Positions 44,216 to 52,537 of a stretch of DNA of 64,000 nucleotides are shown here, in pieces. The position numbers and the translations under genes are program-made. This DNA comes from Sutterella massiliensis (GTDB lineage Bacteria; Pseudomonadota; Gammaproteobacteria; Burkholderiales; Burkholderiaceae_F): contig NZ_JACJJC010000012.1 of assembly GCF_016899755.1 (NCBI RefSeq), positions 22,115 through 86,114 on the forward strand, given 5' to 3'. Under the pieces are notes generated by a model, which ran no database searches, was not told the DNA's origin, and saw only the letters and a program-made list of their open reading frames with translations. Every line of letters starts with the position of its first letter. The first letter of the stretch is position 1.

Positions 44216-45329
44216 CGGCCCGTTGGATAACCGGAATGAGCGCCGACGCAAACGCTACATAGCCTCGACGAGGCGAGTAGATGAAGCCTTTGCGAACGAG
44301 CCGGCGCTTAAGCGCAGCCGCCGCATGAGGCGCCAGCATCAATGCCGCCCGAATGTCGTTGAGCCGCAGCGAGTCGTCGCCAAGCACCACCATCGCCTGC
44401 AGAAAGGCTCTCTCTCTGGAGCAGCCAGGCAGTCGAAGCGAAAGACATCGTGCGCAATCTCGTCGAACGCATCGGCTTTGGCGAGCTCAACGTCCCGCAT
44501 CGTAATCACTTGCCCGCGCGACATCTCCCACACGCAAGCCGCCCAAATCCGCAGCAAAAGCGGCGAACCGAACGATTCTTTCACCATGACGTCGAGCGCA
44601 TTCGGTGCAATCGAAGCACCGGCCTTTTTGAACGACGTCACAAGAACGCTTTTGATCGCTTTCGGTGAAAGCGGCTTGAGGTCGCAAAAGAAGAAAAGCC
44701 GCTCGGCATAGGCCTTGGCTTCTGCAGCGAGTCTGGCTGCATTGGGCAGGCCCGCTCCGACAAACATGACGGGCAACGCGAGCTGATTGACACGATGAAG
44801 CGCCGCAAGCAGCGCAGCCAAGTCCGCTTTTGAGAGATTCTGCAGTTCGTCAACAAGCAGCAGCCAACCCATACCGATCGCTCGAGCGGCGTTGCCGACC
44901 GCTTCGAAACGATCGGCGAGGTCCGTCTCAAGGCTGCCCGACGGCTCGCTCTCGTTCGGCAAAATCGCAACTGCGCCACCTGTCGCTTCAAGTCGATCCG
45001 ACTCAGCAGAGCGCCAGTCCGCATAGTCTCGAAAATGCTGCGAGCACGCGCTCAATATCCGCTAAAAGCGCAGCACCGAACGAAGCGCCGCTCAACACCT
45101 CAAGCCGCAGCACGAGGTAGTTCGATTGCGCCGCGAAATCGCCGATTTCTTTAAGTAAAACCGTTTTTCCCGAACCGCGCGTCCCGAGGAGAAGCATCGG
45201 TCGAGCCGAACGCCCGCCAAGCAGGCGTTTGCAGGCGCCAAGCGCCGCATCAACTTCGTCCCCGCTTCCGAGAATCTCGGGCGGGCGTCCGCCTGCAAAG
45301 CGCAAAAATGGATTTTCGTTCAAATGCAT
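44216..45329 (-). pseudogene. AAA ATPase gene with two frameshifts, abutting the tnpB element
   Basis: Three reading frames in order make one protein. From 45329: NENPFLRFAGGRPPEILGSG, then Walker A LLGTRGSGKTVLL. A shift occurs at an AAAA run at 45032-45035; removing one base restores AAFRDYADWRSAES. The next frame has LLLVDELQNLSKADL (Walker B) and continues to a CT-repeat at 44408-44417, where removing two bases restores AFLQAMVVLGDDSLRLNDIR. The last frame ends with a winged-helix segment (AAALKRRLVRKGFIYSPRRGYVAF) that runs into the tnpB element end. It resembles stand-alone ATP-binding proteins of about 370-400 residues. It lies 23 bases behind the amidohydrolase gene. Decay or sequencing error at the repeats are both possible. 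Confidence 0.75.
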
Positions 45330-45352
45330 CGATCGCCCGAGAGCACTGTCTT

Positions 45353-46975
45353 TCACGCCTCGTTGATCGCCCAAAGTCGCACGCCGTCGCGCCACGTCGA
45401 CGCAACGCGAATGACCGCGATCGCCTCGGGCGGCACCGCAAAGGGATCGTCCGTGAGCGTCACGAAGTGCGCCCGAGCGCCCGGTGCAATCACGCCGATC
45501 GTCCCCTCGGTCGGCATCACCTTCGCAGCGCGTCCCGTGTAGAGCGAAAGAGCGGTCGCAACGTCGACCGCGTGCGAGCGACCGAAGTAGCCGCCCTCGG
45601 CATCGCGCCGCGTGACGGCGGCAGCGATCGAGACGAAAACGTCGTCGGCGTCGGCCCAAGTCGTCGCCGGCGCGTCGGACGAGAGCGCAAAGGGCTCAAC
45701 CGCGCGCGCAATCTCATCGACGGCGCACGCCGCATTGAGGTTCGCCTCGGTGAGAGCCGATCGATAGCTTCGCCATTCGGCAAAGGGGAAGATCACCTGC
45801 GTCGTGAGCGCCGGCTGCAGCGCCATCCGCGCGATGCGCGCCAGGTGATCGGGGCGCATCATCGTCACGTGCTCCAAACGAACGCTCGGCACGTCTTCGA
45901 GCCACGGCGCTTCGCTTTCAAGCCAGTCGAGAATCGTGTCGATCGAACGGTCGCCCATGACGTGAATGGAAAGCGCAACGCCGTTGCGCCTCGCGTACGC
46001 GAGCGCCGCACGGAAGACGGGTTCGTCAAGCGTCATGAAGCCCGCGGGTCGATCGCTCTTTTCACCGGGGGCGAATTTGAACGCTTCGCGCATCGCCGCC
46101 GTGCGGCCCGACACCGAGCCGTCGCCAAAAAGCTTCACGCCTGCGTAGCGCACCGGGCCGCACTTCTCCTCGTGAGAGAGCTCGGGAACGCCGAAGGGAT
46201 CCGTGCCGCCCTCCCAAGCGAAGTAAAGGTTCACATCGACGGGCACGCCCGCCTCGCGAGCCTTGCGCCAAATAGCGAGCGCATCATCGGAGGCGCCCGG
46301 CCGACGGCGCGGCATCATTTCGGTTGTCGTCAGGATCCCGTGCGAGAGATAGTGCTCGCGAAGGCGCAGCATGCGGTTCACAATCTGCGCTTCGTCGACC
46401 GTTGGACGCACGCGGTCGATCAAAGCCGAAGCGGCCGTTTCGATCAAAAGACCGTTAGGTTCGCCAGAAGCATCGCGGCCGATCTTCGCGCCCGCAGGAT
46501 CGGGCGTTTCGCGCGTGATGCCCGCGAGCGCAAGCGCCGCGGAATTGACGGCGCAGGAGTGACAGTCCGAGCGGCGAACGACGACGGGCCGATCGCGGCT
46601 CACGCGGTCAAGATCGGCGCGCGTCGGCGAGCGGCCTTCGGCCAAAAGCGTCTCGTCGTAACCCCAGCCCTCGATCCAGCCCGAACCGCGCTTGGCCGCC
46701 TCCGAGGCGGCAAGCGCGGCGACCATCTCTTCGATCGAATTGACGGCAGGCGGCACGCAGGCCGTGGTTTCGAGCGCTTCGGCAATCATCATCGGATGCG
46801 CATGCGCTTCAATAAAGGCGGGCGCGACAAAAGCGCCGCCCAAGTCGACGACGCGCTCGTCGGGGGCCGACACGGACGCATCGTCAAAGCGGCCGTTCTC
46901 AACGACGAATTCGGTCAGAAAGGGCCGGTCGGCCAGGCCGACAAAGGCCTTGAGATTCACGAAACGGGTACGCAT
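45353..46975 (-). CDS. YtcJ-like metal-dependent amidohydrolase
   Basis: I start at the ATG at 46973-46975 (MRTRFVNLKAFVG, 540 residues). Amidohydrolase motifs: VAPAFIEAHAHPMM (metal His pair), VRRSDCHSCAVNS, YAGVKLFGDGSVSGRTAAM (Lys), SIHVMGDRSIDTILDWLE, RLEHVTMMRPDHLAR, FALSSDAPATTWADADDVF (metal Asp), and the C-terminal beta-sandwich return GTIGVIAPGARAHFVTLTDDPF. It should hydrolyse an amide or cyclic substrate, possibly after export of aryl or amino-acid conjugates; the substrate is unknown. It is cotranscribed with the broken ATPase gene behind it. Confidence 0.86.
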   Translation of the reverse strand: MRTRFVNLKAFVGLADRPFLTEFVVENGRFDDASVSAPDERVVDLGGAFVAPAFIEAHAHPMMIAEALETTACVPPAVNSIEEMVAALAASEAAKRGSGWIEGWGYDETLLAEGRSPTRADLDRVSRDRPVVVRRSDCHSCAVNSAALALAGITRETPDPAGAKIGRDASGEPNGLLIETAASALIDRVRPTVDEAQIVNRMLRLREHYLSHGILTTTEMMPRRRPGASDDALAIWRKAREAGVPVDVNLYFAWEGGTDPFGVPELSHEEKCGPVRYAGVKLFGDGSVSGRTAAMREAFKFAPGEKSDRPAGFMTLDEPVFRAALAYARRNGVALSIHVMGDRSIDTILDWLESEAPWLEDVPSVRLEHVTMMRPDHLARIARMALQPALTTQVIFPFAEWRSYRSALTEANLNAACAVDEIARAVEPFALSSDAPATTWADADDVFVSIAAAVTRRDAEGGYFGRSHAVDVATALSLYTGRAAKVMPTEGTIGVIAPGARAHFVTLTDDPFAVPPEAIAVIRVASTWRDGVRLWAINEA

Positions 46976-47200
46976 GGTCAGAGTTCCGGTGTTGGCTGCA
47001 CCCAAAGCGCGCAGCAAACGGGTGAAGCAATTCGTGTGTGCTCGGTCAAAACATGAGAGACTTTACAGCGGCCATCGGCTGCGGCTCGCCCCGAAGACGC
47101 CTGAACGCCGCCCGAACCGCAGGCTCATTTGCGCCGATCGGCCTTTCTCTACGCAGTTTGCACAACGTTGCGCACCTTCCCGCACCACAATTCAACCGCC

Positions 47201-47571
47201 ATGCCAACTTCAAAAAGCAGCCTCGCCGAAACGCTCGTCATTCGCCCGGAAAATGCGGCCGATCCCGCCGAATGCGCCGCCATTGCCGATCTCGTGGAAA
47301 GAGCTTTTCGCGCTGTACCCGAAAGCGACGGCACGGAAGGGGCGCTTGTTGCACTCGAGAGTGAGCGTATTGTCGGACACGTGCTCTTTTCCCGCATGCA
47401 TGTCGGCGGCGACACTCCCGCCTGGGCCCTCGCACCTCTGGCAGTTACGCCCGAAAAGCAGCGCATGGGAATCGGAAGCGCCCTCGTTCGCCGTGCGCTC
47501 GAACGCGCTCGACAAGCTGACAAAGCGCCGGGTGCACCGCGCTTTGTCATCGTTCTCGGAGACCCCGACTA
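47201..47571 (+). pseudogene. GNAT acetyltransferase (YhbS-like), 5' part of an interrupted gene
   Basis: The frame from the ATG at 47201 (MPTSKSSLAETLVIRPENAADP) encodes the acetyl-CoA-binding core, with PLAVTPEKQRMGIGSALVRRALE as the pyrophosphate loop, and stops right where the IS630 end begins. It breaks within the family motif: the last whole codons read GDPD, and the TA at 47570-47571 is completed by C at 51211. Joined to 51211-51361 it gives GDPDYYSRFGFTRAADFG, the expected motif, with no base gained or lost once the TA duplication is removed. The rest of the gene is listed at 51209. Confidence 0.9.
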
Positions 47572-48682
47572 TTAACGAGAAGGTATAAAAGTTAACAAAC
47601 TGCAGCCGCGTAGCGCACGGGTTCAATCTCAAAAATTTTGAGTATTCGGCGTGTGCTGCGCGCCATTTTGGTCATAACTTTCATTGTTCGTTTTTTGAGA
47701 CCCTCTACAGCCGCCGGTGCACGACTTCGAATATTCGTTTTCAATGCACGATTGACGTACTCATCCGGGTTCAACTCAGGGCTGTAGGGTGGCAGGAAGA
47801 ACAATTCAATTCGGTCTTTGTGCTCGTCAGCCCATTGCGATACAAGCTTGCTTTTGTGGACTTTCAGATTGTCGATGATCAGAAAGATTTTTCTGTCCTC
47901 ATCCTCGATCAAGTTCTCCAAAAACTCAATGAAAGACTGCTGATTCATTGGCTTGTCCTGAACTTTGAAGCGCAATAACCCTTGGTTTGAAATGGCCGAA
48001 ATCATCGTAGCTGTTTTCCAACGACCATCATGGCATTTCAATACCGGCGTCTGTCCTTTTGGCGAATAACCCGTTATCCAATTGGCATCGTGCTTGACAG
48101 CTGTTTCGTCGCCCCAGTAAATCACGGCATTTTCAGCCTTGGCTCGTCGAGCAATGGCAGGATATTGCTCCTGCTTCCACTGGCGAACTCGCTCATCATC
48201 CTGCTCAATTGCGCGGCGTGCCGGACGTTGGGCGCTCATTCCCCATGAACGAAGATAGACGCCGACAGTAGGCAGCGAGAGCTCAATTTGGAACTCGCGC
48301 TTGATCAGAGCCCTTACAGCCCGGCGCGTCCACAGCGCAAAATCGAACTTGAGCTGCTTTGGGTTCTTGTCAATGATCATCTTGCGAATCTGAGATTCCT
48401 GTGCCGGCGTGAGCTTCGAGCCCATTCCCTTAGGCCGGCCTCGTTGGCCACCGGCAGTTGCTTGTTCTTCAGTACTAGCGGCTGCGTTGCGGAACCACTT
48501 GTAAACCGTACCTCGAACAACGCCCAGTGCCTGGGCAATCTCAACGACACGAAAACCCTCGCGGCGCATGGCAAAGCCACGTTCGCGAAGGACCTCTAGT
48601 TTCTCAGGACTATGTCTGCGGGCATCTGTTGCTTTCATAGCCCCAATTATATCAATTGTTAACTATTTTACAATCCGGTTAA
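47572..48682 (-). mobile_element. Complete IS630-family insertion sequence
   Basis: It is 1,111 bases long. The 25-base terminal repeats at 47572-47596 and 48658-48682 match at 18-19 positions, both beginning TTAAC and ending GTTAAC. TA dinucleotides flank both ends. It carries one transposase gene on the minus strand whose stop codon lies inside the left terminal repeat. Confidence 0.88.
47592..48638 (-). CDS. IS630-family transposase, full length
   Basis: A 348-residue protein. The N-terminal helix-turn-helix (GFRVVEIAQALGVVRGTVYKWF) and a GRPKGMGSKLTPAQE linker are followed by a DDE nuclease of the IS630/Tc1 type: YWGDETAVKHDANWITGYSP, FLIIDNLKVHKSKLVSQWAD and FFLPPYSPELNPDEYVNRAL carry the acidic triad. 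No frameshift or internal stop is present, so the element may be active. The last about 97 codons are repeated almost identically in the fragment at 50888-51208. Confidence 0.92.
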   Translation of the reverse strand: MKATDARRHSPEKLEVLRERGFAMRREGFRVVEIAQALGVVRGTVYKWFRNAAASTEEQATAGGQRGRPKGMGSKLTPAQESQIRKMIIDKNPKQLKFDFALWTRRAVRALIKREFQIELSLPTVGVYLRSWGMSAQRPARRAIEQDDERVRQWKQEQYPAIARRAKAENAVIYWGDETAVKHDANWITGYSPKGQTPVLKCHDGRWKTATMISAISNQGLLRFKVQDKPMNQQSFIEFLENLIEDEDRKIFLIIDNLKVHKSKLVSQWADEHKDRIELFFLPPYSPELNPDEYVNRALKTNIRSRAPAAVEGLKKRTMKVMTKMARSTRRILKIFEIEPVRYAAAVC

Positions 48683-48684
48683 TA

Positions 48685-49145
48685 AACAACGCTATCGTCG
48701 AACTTTTGATTTCTTAGCTCAAATTTTCCTTAGTGGATGTCACCAAAAAAATTTCTGTGGTTTCCGGCAACAGGGCATTTTGCTGAAGCGTCTAAGGGAG
48801 ATAAGTTTCCCAACCTTTTGTGTCAGGATATAGCTGATTCAGAAGCAAGTCACGTGTTTTGCTCCCATGCCTTTGTCTTGCATGCCAAGTTTTTCACACC
48901 AAGAACCTTTGGTTGAGCGACGATTCTCACATGATTTTACGTACCTAGCTGAACATAACTCTCGCGGATAGAAATGATTCTTATTCAGACTCAGCGTGGT
49001 GAAGGCGTGAGTTCAATCCTTGTCACTTGTAGCCTGAAGATGATCCCGATCAGAAAGAAAAAACAAGTAGTTATAGGCTGCAGGAACAGAAAAATAGTCA
49101 ATAATCACTGTTGGCCAATTTTTACAGCAGGAGAAACTGTTTGTT
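48685..49145. other. AT-rich cargo leader between IS630 and the TenA-like gene
   Basis: 461 bases with no gene I can support. AGGAG at 49129-49133 lies 12 bases before the TenA ATG. I looked for a thiamine pyrophosphate riboswitch, because TenA genes often have one, but the CTGAGA and GAACCTGA(T) elements are not there. A GAGTTCAATCC sequence at 49008-49018 resembles a tRNA T arm, but no tRNA can be folded around it. Confidence 0.45.
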
Positions 49146-49889
49146 ATGCTGTCTAGACGTGATTGTTTAAAAGCTGTTTTTTGCACAGCTTGTTTTATTT
49201 CAACCAGCGGAGCATTTGCCACACAGCTAGAGGCGAGGTGGAGCCAAAGGGCATTCTTTGCGGCAGGTTCAAGCCTGCAGGCTGTCAAGCGGCATGCCTT
49301 TTTGCGCGGAGCGTTTGGCGGTTCGTTGGATAAGAAAAGATTTTCGACGTATCTTTGTCAAAACATCGGCTATCTTGACAACTATGCTGCTTGTCTGGAT
49401 TTGCTGGCGGTACGGTTGTCTCGGTGTCAAGGATTTGCACAGGAAGTTCTGGAACTAAAGCAGTGGGCTCGGGAAACGCGCGATTTGCGAGTTTGGACGA
49501 TTGACTACGTAAAGCGATTTACGGGACGGCAGGTTGTTCCGGCTGAGATTGTTCCTTTGCCTGAATTGTTGGCATATCAGGATTTTGAAGCGCGGGCAGC
49601 GAAGTCTGAAGATTTGGGAGCAGCAATGGCTGCTCTGCTGCCCTGTTTCTGGATATGGAATGAATTTGGAAAGGCACTGCGGCCTACTGCTGAGCTTCAT
49701 AAAAATCCGTTTTGGGAGTGGGTCGAGGGCATGGGCTCAGAAGCGGCTGACGTGTCGGCGCAAAAGGCAGCGGCAATTGCCGACAAGCTGGCTCAGGACG
49801 GTTCGCAAGCATTGCAGGCACGCATGACGGATATTTTTGCTGCTGGCTGTTGGCTCGAATGGCAACTGTTTGACGCTGTCATGCGTTAA
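49146..49889 (+). CDS. TenA/THI-4 family protein with a Tat-like signal
   Basis: A 247-residue protein. The N-terminus has a twin-arginine-type signal (LSRRDCLKAVFCTACFISTSG), unexpected for TenA, which normally works in the cytoplasm as thiaminase II or aminopyrimidine aminohydrolase in thiamine salvage. The mature part matches TenA: FSTYLCQNIGYLDNYAACLD, MAALLPCFWIWNEFGKAL (the catalytic Cys in LLPC), NPFWEWVEGMGSEA, and the C-terminal LEWQLFDAVM (catalytic Glu). The Asp of the usual QD motif that binds the pyrimidine is Asn here (QN). It is the only complete cargo gene of the composite element and is more AT-rich than host genes. Confidence 0.75.
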   Translation: MLSRRDCLKAVFCTACFISTSGAFATQLEARWSQRAFFAAGSSLQAVKRHAFLRGAFGGSLDKKRFSTYLCQNIGYLDNYAACLDLLAVRLSRCQGFAQEVLELKQWARETRDLRVWTIDYVKRFTGRQVVPAEIVPLPELLAYQDFEARAAKSEDLGAAMAALLPCFWIWNEFGKALRPTAELHKNPFWEWVEGMGSEAADVSAQKAAAIADKLAQDGSQALQARMTDIFAAGCWLEWQLFDAVMR

Positions 49890-50619
49890 CCAGGGAGTTG
49901 GAGCCAGTGCGTTAGGGATGAGTTCACGGCTTGCTCTAGCGGCAGGCGCTTTGAAAATTTATGAGCGACATGTAATACGGCATCACGCAAAACAGGGTGC
50001 AACAACAACTGCGTTGAGACACTAGATGCCGTTGTAGTCAGCGAACGTTTCCGTGTAACCAGTCAAACACAACGCAAGAGCAGGATCTAAATCGAAGCAA
50101 AGGTCAATGGGGACACCTGTTTTTTGCGCGTCAACCGTGCTGTAGTCGGGAATCAGATCGGCTGATTGGAAGTTTCCAAAGCCGAGACAGACAAAGGTTT
50201 CGGACAACAAAATAGATCGGCAATCGTGTTTTCCGTACAGAATAGCCGAGCAATTGGGCAACATAATTGACGATAGGTACCGGACAATCAGTGCTCTGAT
50301 AGCGGCGCAGTTTTTTTGGGGAAAGGGAGGCAAAAAATTGAAGTGGTATGGACAAAAGACGAAGAGTTGTTTTTCGGGGAGTGACAAGTCCGGAAACGGG
50401 CTCCTCCAAAAGCAATAACGCACGTTGTGCTTTGAAGCTCTTGGTCAGGAAGGAGTTGGAACCCCGTACATCAGGTTCAAAATGGACGAAAGTGTAGAAA
50501 AATTACAGCAAAAACCATATAAGATGTGAGATTCGTGTTCCGACCCAGCAATATTGTCGGAATTTTCGCATTCTATCGGACAGACGCAGGCAAGAAACAT
50601 CTTAACGAATTAACTCATT
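49890..50619. other. AT-rich cargo segment with no confident gene
   Basis: 730 bases between the TenA-like gene and the truncated porin. A minus-strand frame at 50022-50423 (133 codons, ending DLDPALALCLTGYTETFADYNGI) reads somewhat protein-like at its C-terminal half but has no recognised family, and another minus-strand frame overlaps it. It may be a decayed gene. The porin promoter must lie near 50480-50600. Confidence 0.35.
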
Positions 50620-50901
50620 ATGAATAAAATCCTCACAACATCAGCGATTTTGACAGTCTTTTCTGGTATTGCGGCTGCAACGGAGTTAACACTCTACGGC
50701 GTAGTGGATACGGGCTTTACGTACCAGCATGCCGAAGGCGGCGACGACTCGTTTGCAATGACATCAGGCAATTACGCCGGACCTCGCTTCGGCTTTAAGG
50801 GTACAGAAGATTTGGGCGATAATCTGACGCTCGGTTTTGTCCTGGAGGCGGGTTTTAACAGCGATACGGGCACGCAGGGTGAAGACGGAAAATCTTTCTG
50901 A
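50620..50901 (+). pseudogene. Truncated porin, joined to the IS630 fragment
   Basis: The first about 90 residues of a betaproteobacterial porin: signal peptide (ILTTSAILTVFSGIAAATE), ELTLYGVVDTGFTYQHAEGG, and GPRFGFKGTEDLGDNLTLGF. The frame ends at 50901 just after entering IS630 sequence at about 50888. The junction lies where porin GAAGACGGAAAATC resembles transposase GAGGACAGAAAAATC, which suggests microhomology-mediated joining. About three quarters of the porin is missing. It differs in sequence from the host porin at 26480. Confidence 0.85.
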
Positions 50902-51208
50902 TCATCGACAATCTGAAAGTCCACAAAAGCAAGCTTGTATCGCAATGGGCTGACGAGCACAAAGACCGAATTGAATTGTTCTTCCTCCCACCCTACAGCC
51001 CTGAGTTGAACCCGGATGAGTACGTCAATCGTGCATTGAAAACGGATATTCGAAGTCGTGCACCGGCGGCTGTAGAGGGTCTCAAAAAACGAACAATGAA
51101 AGTTATGACCAAAATGGCGCGCAGCACACGCCGAATACTCAAAATTTTTGAGATTGAACCCGTGCGCTACGCGGCTGCAGTTTGTTAACTTTTATACCTT
51201 CTCGTTAA
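50888..51208 (+). mobile_element. 3' fragment of a second IS630 copy, inverted relative to the first
   Basis: 320 bases encoding the last about 97 residues of the same transposase (KIFLIIDNLKVHKS equivalent through RYAAAVC) plus the complete terminal repeat. In the bases compared it differs from the full copy by one substitution (Asn to Asp in KTNIRS), so the duplication is recent. It lacks the 5' half of the gene and cannot encode a working enzyme, but it supplies the right end of the composite element. Confidence 0.88.
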
Positions 51209-51361
51209 TACTATTCGCGCTTTGGCTTCACGCGGGCAGCGGATTTCGGCATTGCCGTGCCCGAAGGCTTCCCGCCCGAGTGTTTTCTCGCTCTCGAACT
51301 CGTGCCGGGACCGGCGCTCGCCAACGCGCGGGTGCGCTACGCCGCCCCTTTCGGCCTCTGA
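51209..51361 (+). pseudogene. GNAT acetyltransferase, 3' part of the interrupted gene
   Basis: After the TA duplication at 51209-51210, the frame continues from 47571 as YYSRFGFTRAADFGIAVPEG, then FPPECFLALELVPGPALANA, and stops at TGA 51359-51361. The reassembled protein is about 174 residues, normal for YhbS-type N-acetyltransferases. GC content returns to host level exactly at 51211. Confidence 0.88.
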
Positions 51362-51519
51362 AGGGCGTGCATTCTTGAACGAAGCGCGCAATCGCACCGC
51401 TCGCTTAAGCGCTCGTTCGGCGATCGTCTCGTTAGTACGGTTGTAGACCGAGCGCTGCGCGAGAAAGAATGGAATAAAGGTCGACCCCGTACCGACCGCA
51501 GCAAGCCAAGGTAGGCGTC

Positions 51520-52197
51520 ATGACAAATTCGGTAGAGCGCAGCGACTTTTTCAGCGCGGAAGATTTCGATGCCGCACTTTTGTGCCAAGAGCGCTACTGC
51601 TGCGTTCAAGCGGCACCCGACGGCGTCTATGAAATTCCGCTCGTCCTCTCGGATATCGCCGACGCGGCTGACTCCGACCTGCCGCTGCCGCTTCCCTACC
51701 GACGGCTCAATGCCGACGTGCTCGAGTACATCGAAGATGCGGCGGTCGATCTGCCGAAGCGCGCCGCCGCTCGCATCGTCGTGTACCTGCCGATCGGCAA
51801 AATCGCGCCGGGCCTTGAAAGCAGGCTCAACGCCTATCTCGGCCTCTACCGTCGATTGAGAATCGACAAAGTGAAGCGCCTCGAGCGACGCGCCCTCAAC
51901 GATGTGCTGAAGGCGCTTCTCTGGGGCGTCGTCTTCATGCTCTGCTGCCAGATCGTTCGGTATTTTGCGGACTTTCCCAGCCTGCCGACCGTCACAAGCA
52001 CGATTTCCGAAGGAATGCTCGTCTTGGGCTGGGTCGCGCTTTGGAATCCTTACGACCGGCTCCTCTTTGCCTGGAGCCCGGAAGTGCGGCGCCGCAGACT
52101 CTTGGAGCGCATCGCGTCTTTCCCGCTCGTTCTTCGACCGCTCACGGGCACGGCCGCCTCGCGGCTTGCCGTCAAAACGCCCGAATCCGGCCGATGA
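51520..52197 (+). CDS. Uncharacterised protein with two membrane segments
   Basis: A 225-residue protein. The first 130 residues are soluble and acidic (FSAEDFDAALLCQERYCCVQ, LPLPLPYRRLNADVLEYIED, VVYLPIGKIAPGLESRLNAY). Two hydrophobic stretches follow (VLKALLWGVVFMLCCQIVRYF and ISEGMLVLGWVALWNPYDRLL), then a basic tail (SPEVRRRRLLERI). I do not recognise the family; the WNPYDRLLF segment after a membrane helix recurs in small membrane proteins of unknown role. Host-like codon use and a clean frame support a real gene. Confidence 0.6.
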   Translation: MTNSVERSDFFSAEDFDAALLCQERYCCVQAAPDGVYEIPLVLSDIADAADSDLPLPLPYRRLNADVLEYIEDAAVDLPKRAAARIVVYLPIGKIAPGLESRLNAYLGLYRRLRIDKVKRLERRALNDVLKALLWGVVFMLCCQIVRYFADFPSLPTVTSTISEGMLVLGWVALWNPYDRLLFAWSPEVRRRRLLERIASFPLVLRPLTGTAASRLAVKTPESGR

Positions 52198-52537
52198 ATC
52201 GGCTCGATGAGGCCGATAGCGCCGCAGGCCCAAGATGCTCCAATCAATGCCCGGCAAATGATAGTTTTGAAGCTATATATTCCCGCATGGGCATGGGCCG
52301 GCGCGCCCGGCTTCTGTAGAATCCTCTGAACCGTCCGCGCACTGACGTCGGACACCCGAACACCGAAGGACCCCCGCTGCCGCCGTGCCTTTGGCGAGGA
52401 CGCTTTGCAAAAGGCGCCGCGCCCGGGAGGCGCGCACATTTCAGATGCAGCACGCCCGAGCGGCGCTGCGCCCGCCATCGACCGCATTCACGCGGCTTCG
52501 AACGGACGCCGCCCTCGGGGAAGGACTGAGCGAAAAC
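52198..52537. promoter_or_regulatory. Leader of the hydrogenase operon
   Basis: 340 bases containing the promoter of the flavoprotein-hydrogenase operon. An upstream in-frame ATG at 52385 exists, but the Arg/Ala-rich 51 residues it would add have no counterpart in the family. AAGGA at 52521-52525 serves the ATG at 52538. No clear operator or terminator was recognised. Confidence 0.4.

Larger units (their letters stand above)
47572..51208. mobile_element. IS630-bounded composite element with TA target duplication
   Basis: A 3,637-base unit. Both outer ends are the same IS630 terminal sequence in opposite orientation (TTAACGAGAAGGTATAAAAG inwards from 47572, and its reverse complement ending at 51208). 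TA flanks both sides (47570-47571 and 51209-51210), the duplication expected of the IS630/Tc1 group. Removing the unit and one TA restores a GNAT gene exactly. Inside are one complete IS630 copy, a TenA-like gene, a truncated porin and a 3' fragment of a second IS630 copy. The cargo is clearly more AT-rich than the host sequence. Confidence 0.88.

Noticed and set aside
49000..49030. tRNA-like T arm (GAGTTCAATCC)
   Set aside because: No acceptor, D or anticodon arms can be folded with it, and no 3' end is visible; taken as chance.
48685..49145. Thiamine pyrophosphate riboswitch before the TenA-like gene
   Set aside because: The conserved CTGAGA and GAACCTGAT elements are not present in this leader on the gene strand.
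50022..50423. 133-codon minus-strand gene in the transposon cargo
   Set aside because: Part of it looks protein-like, but no family was recognised and a second frame overlaps it on the same strand; treated as possible decayed sequence.
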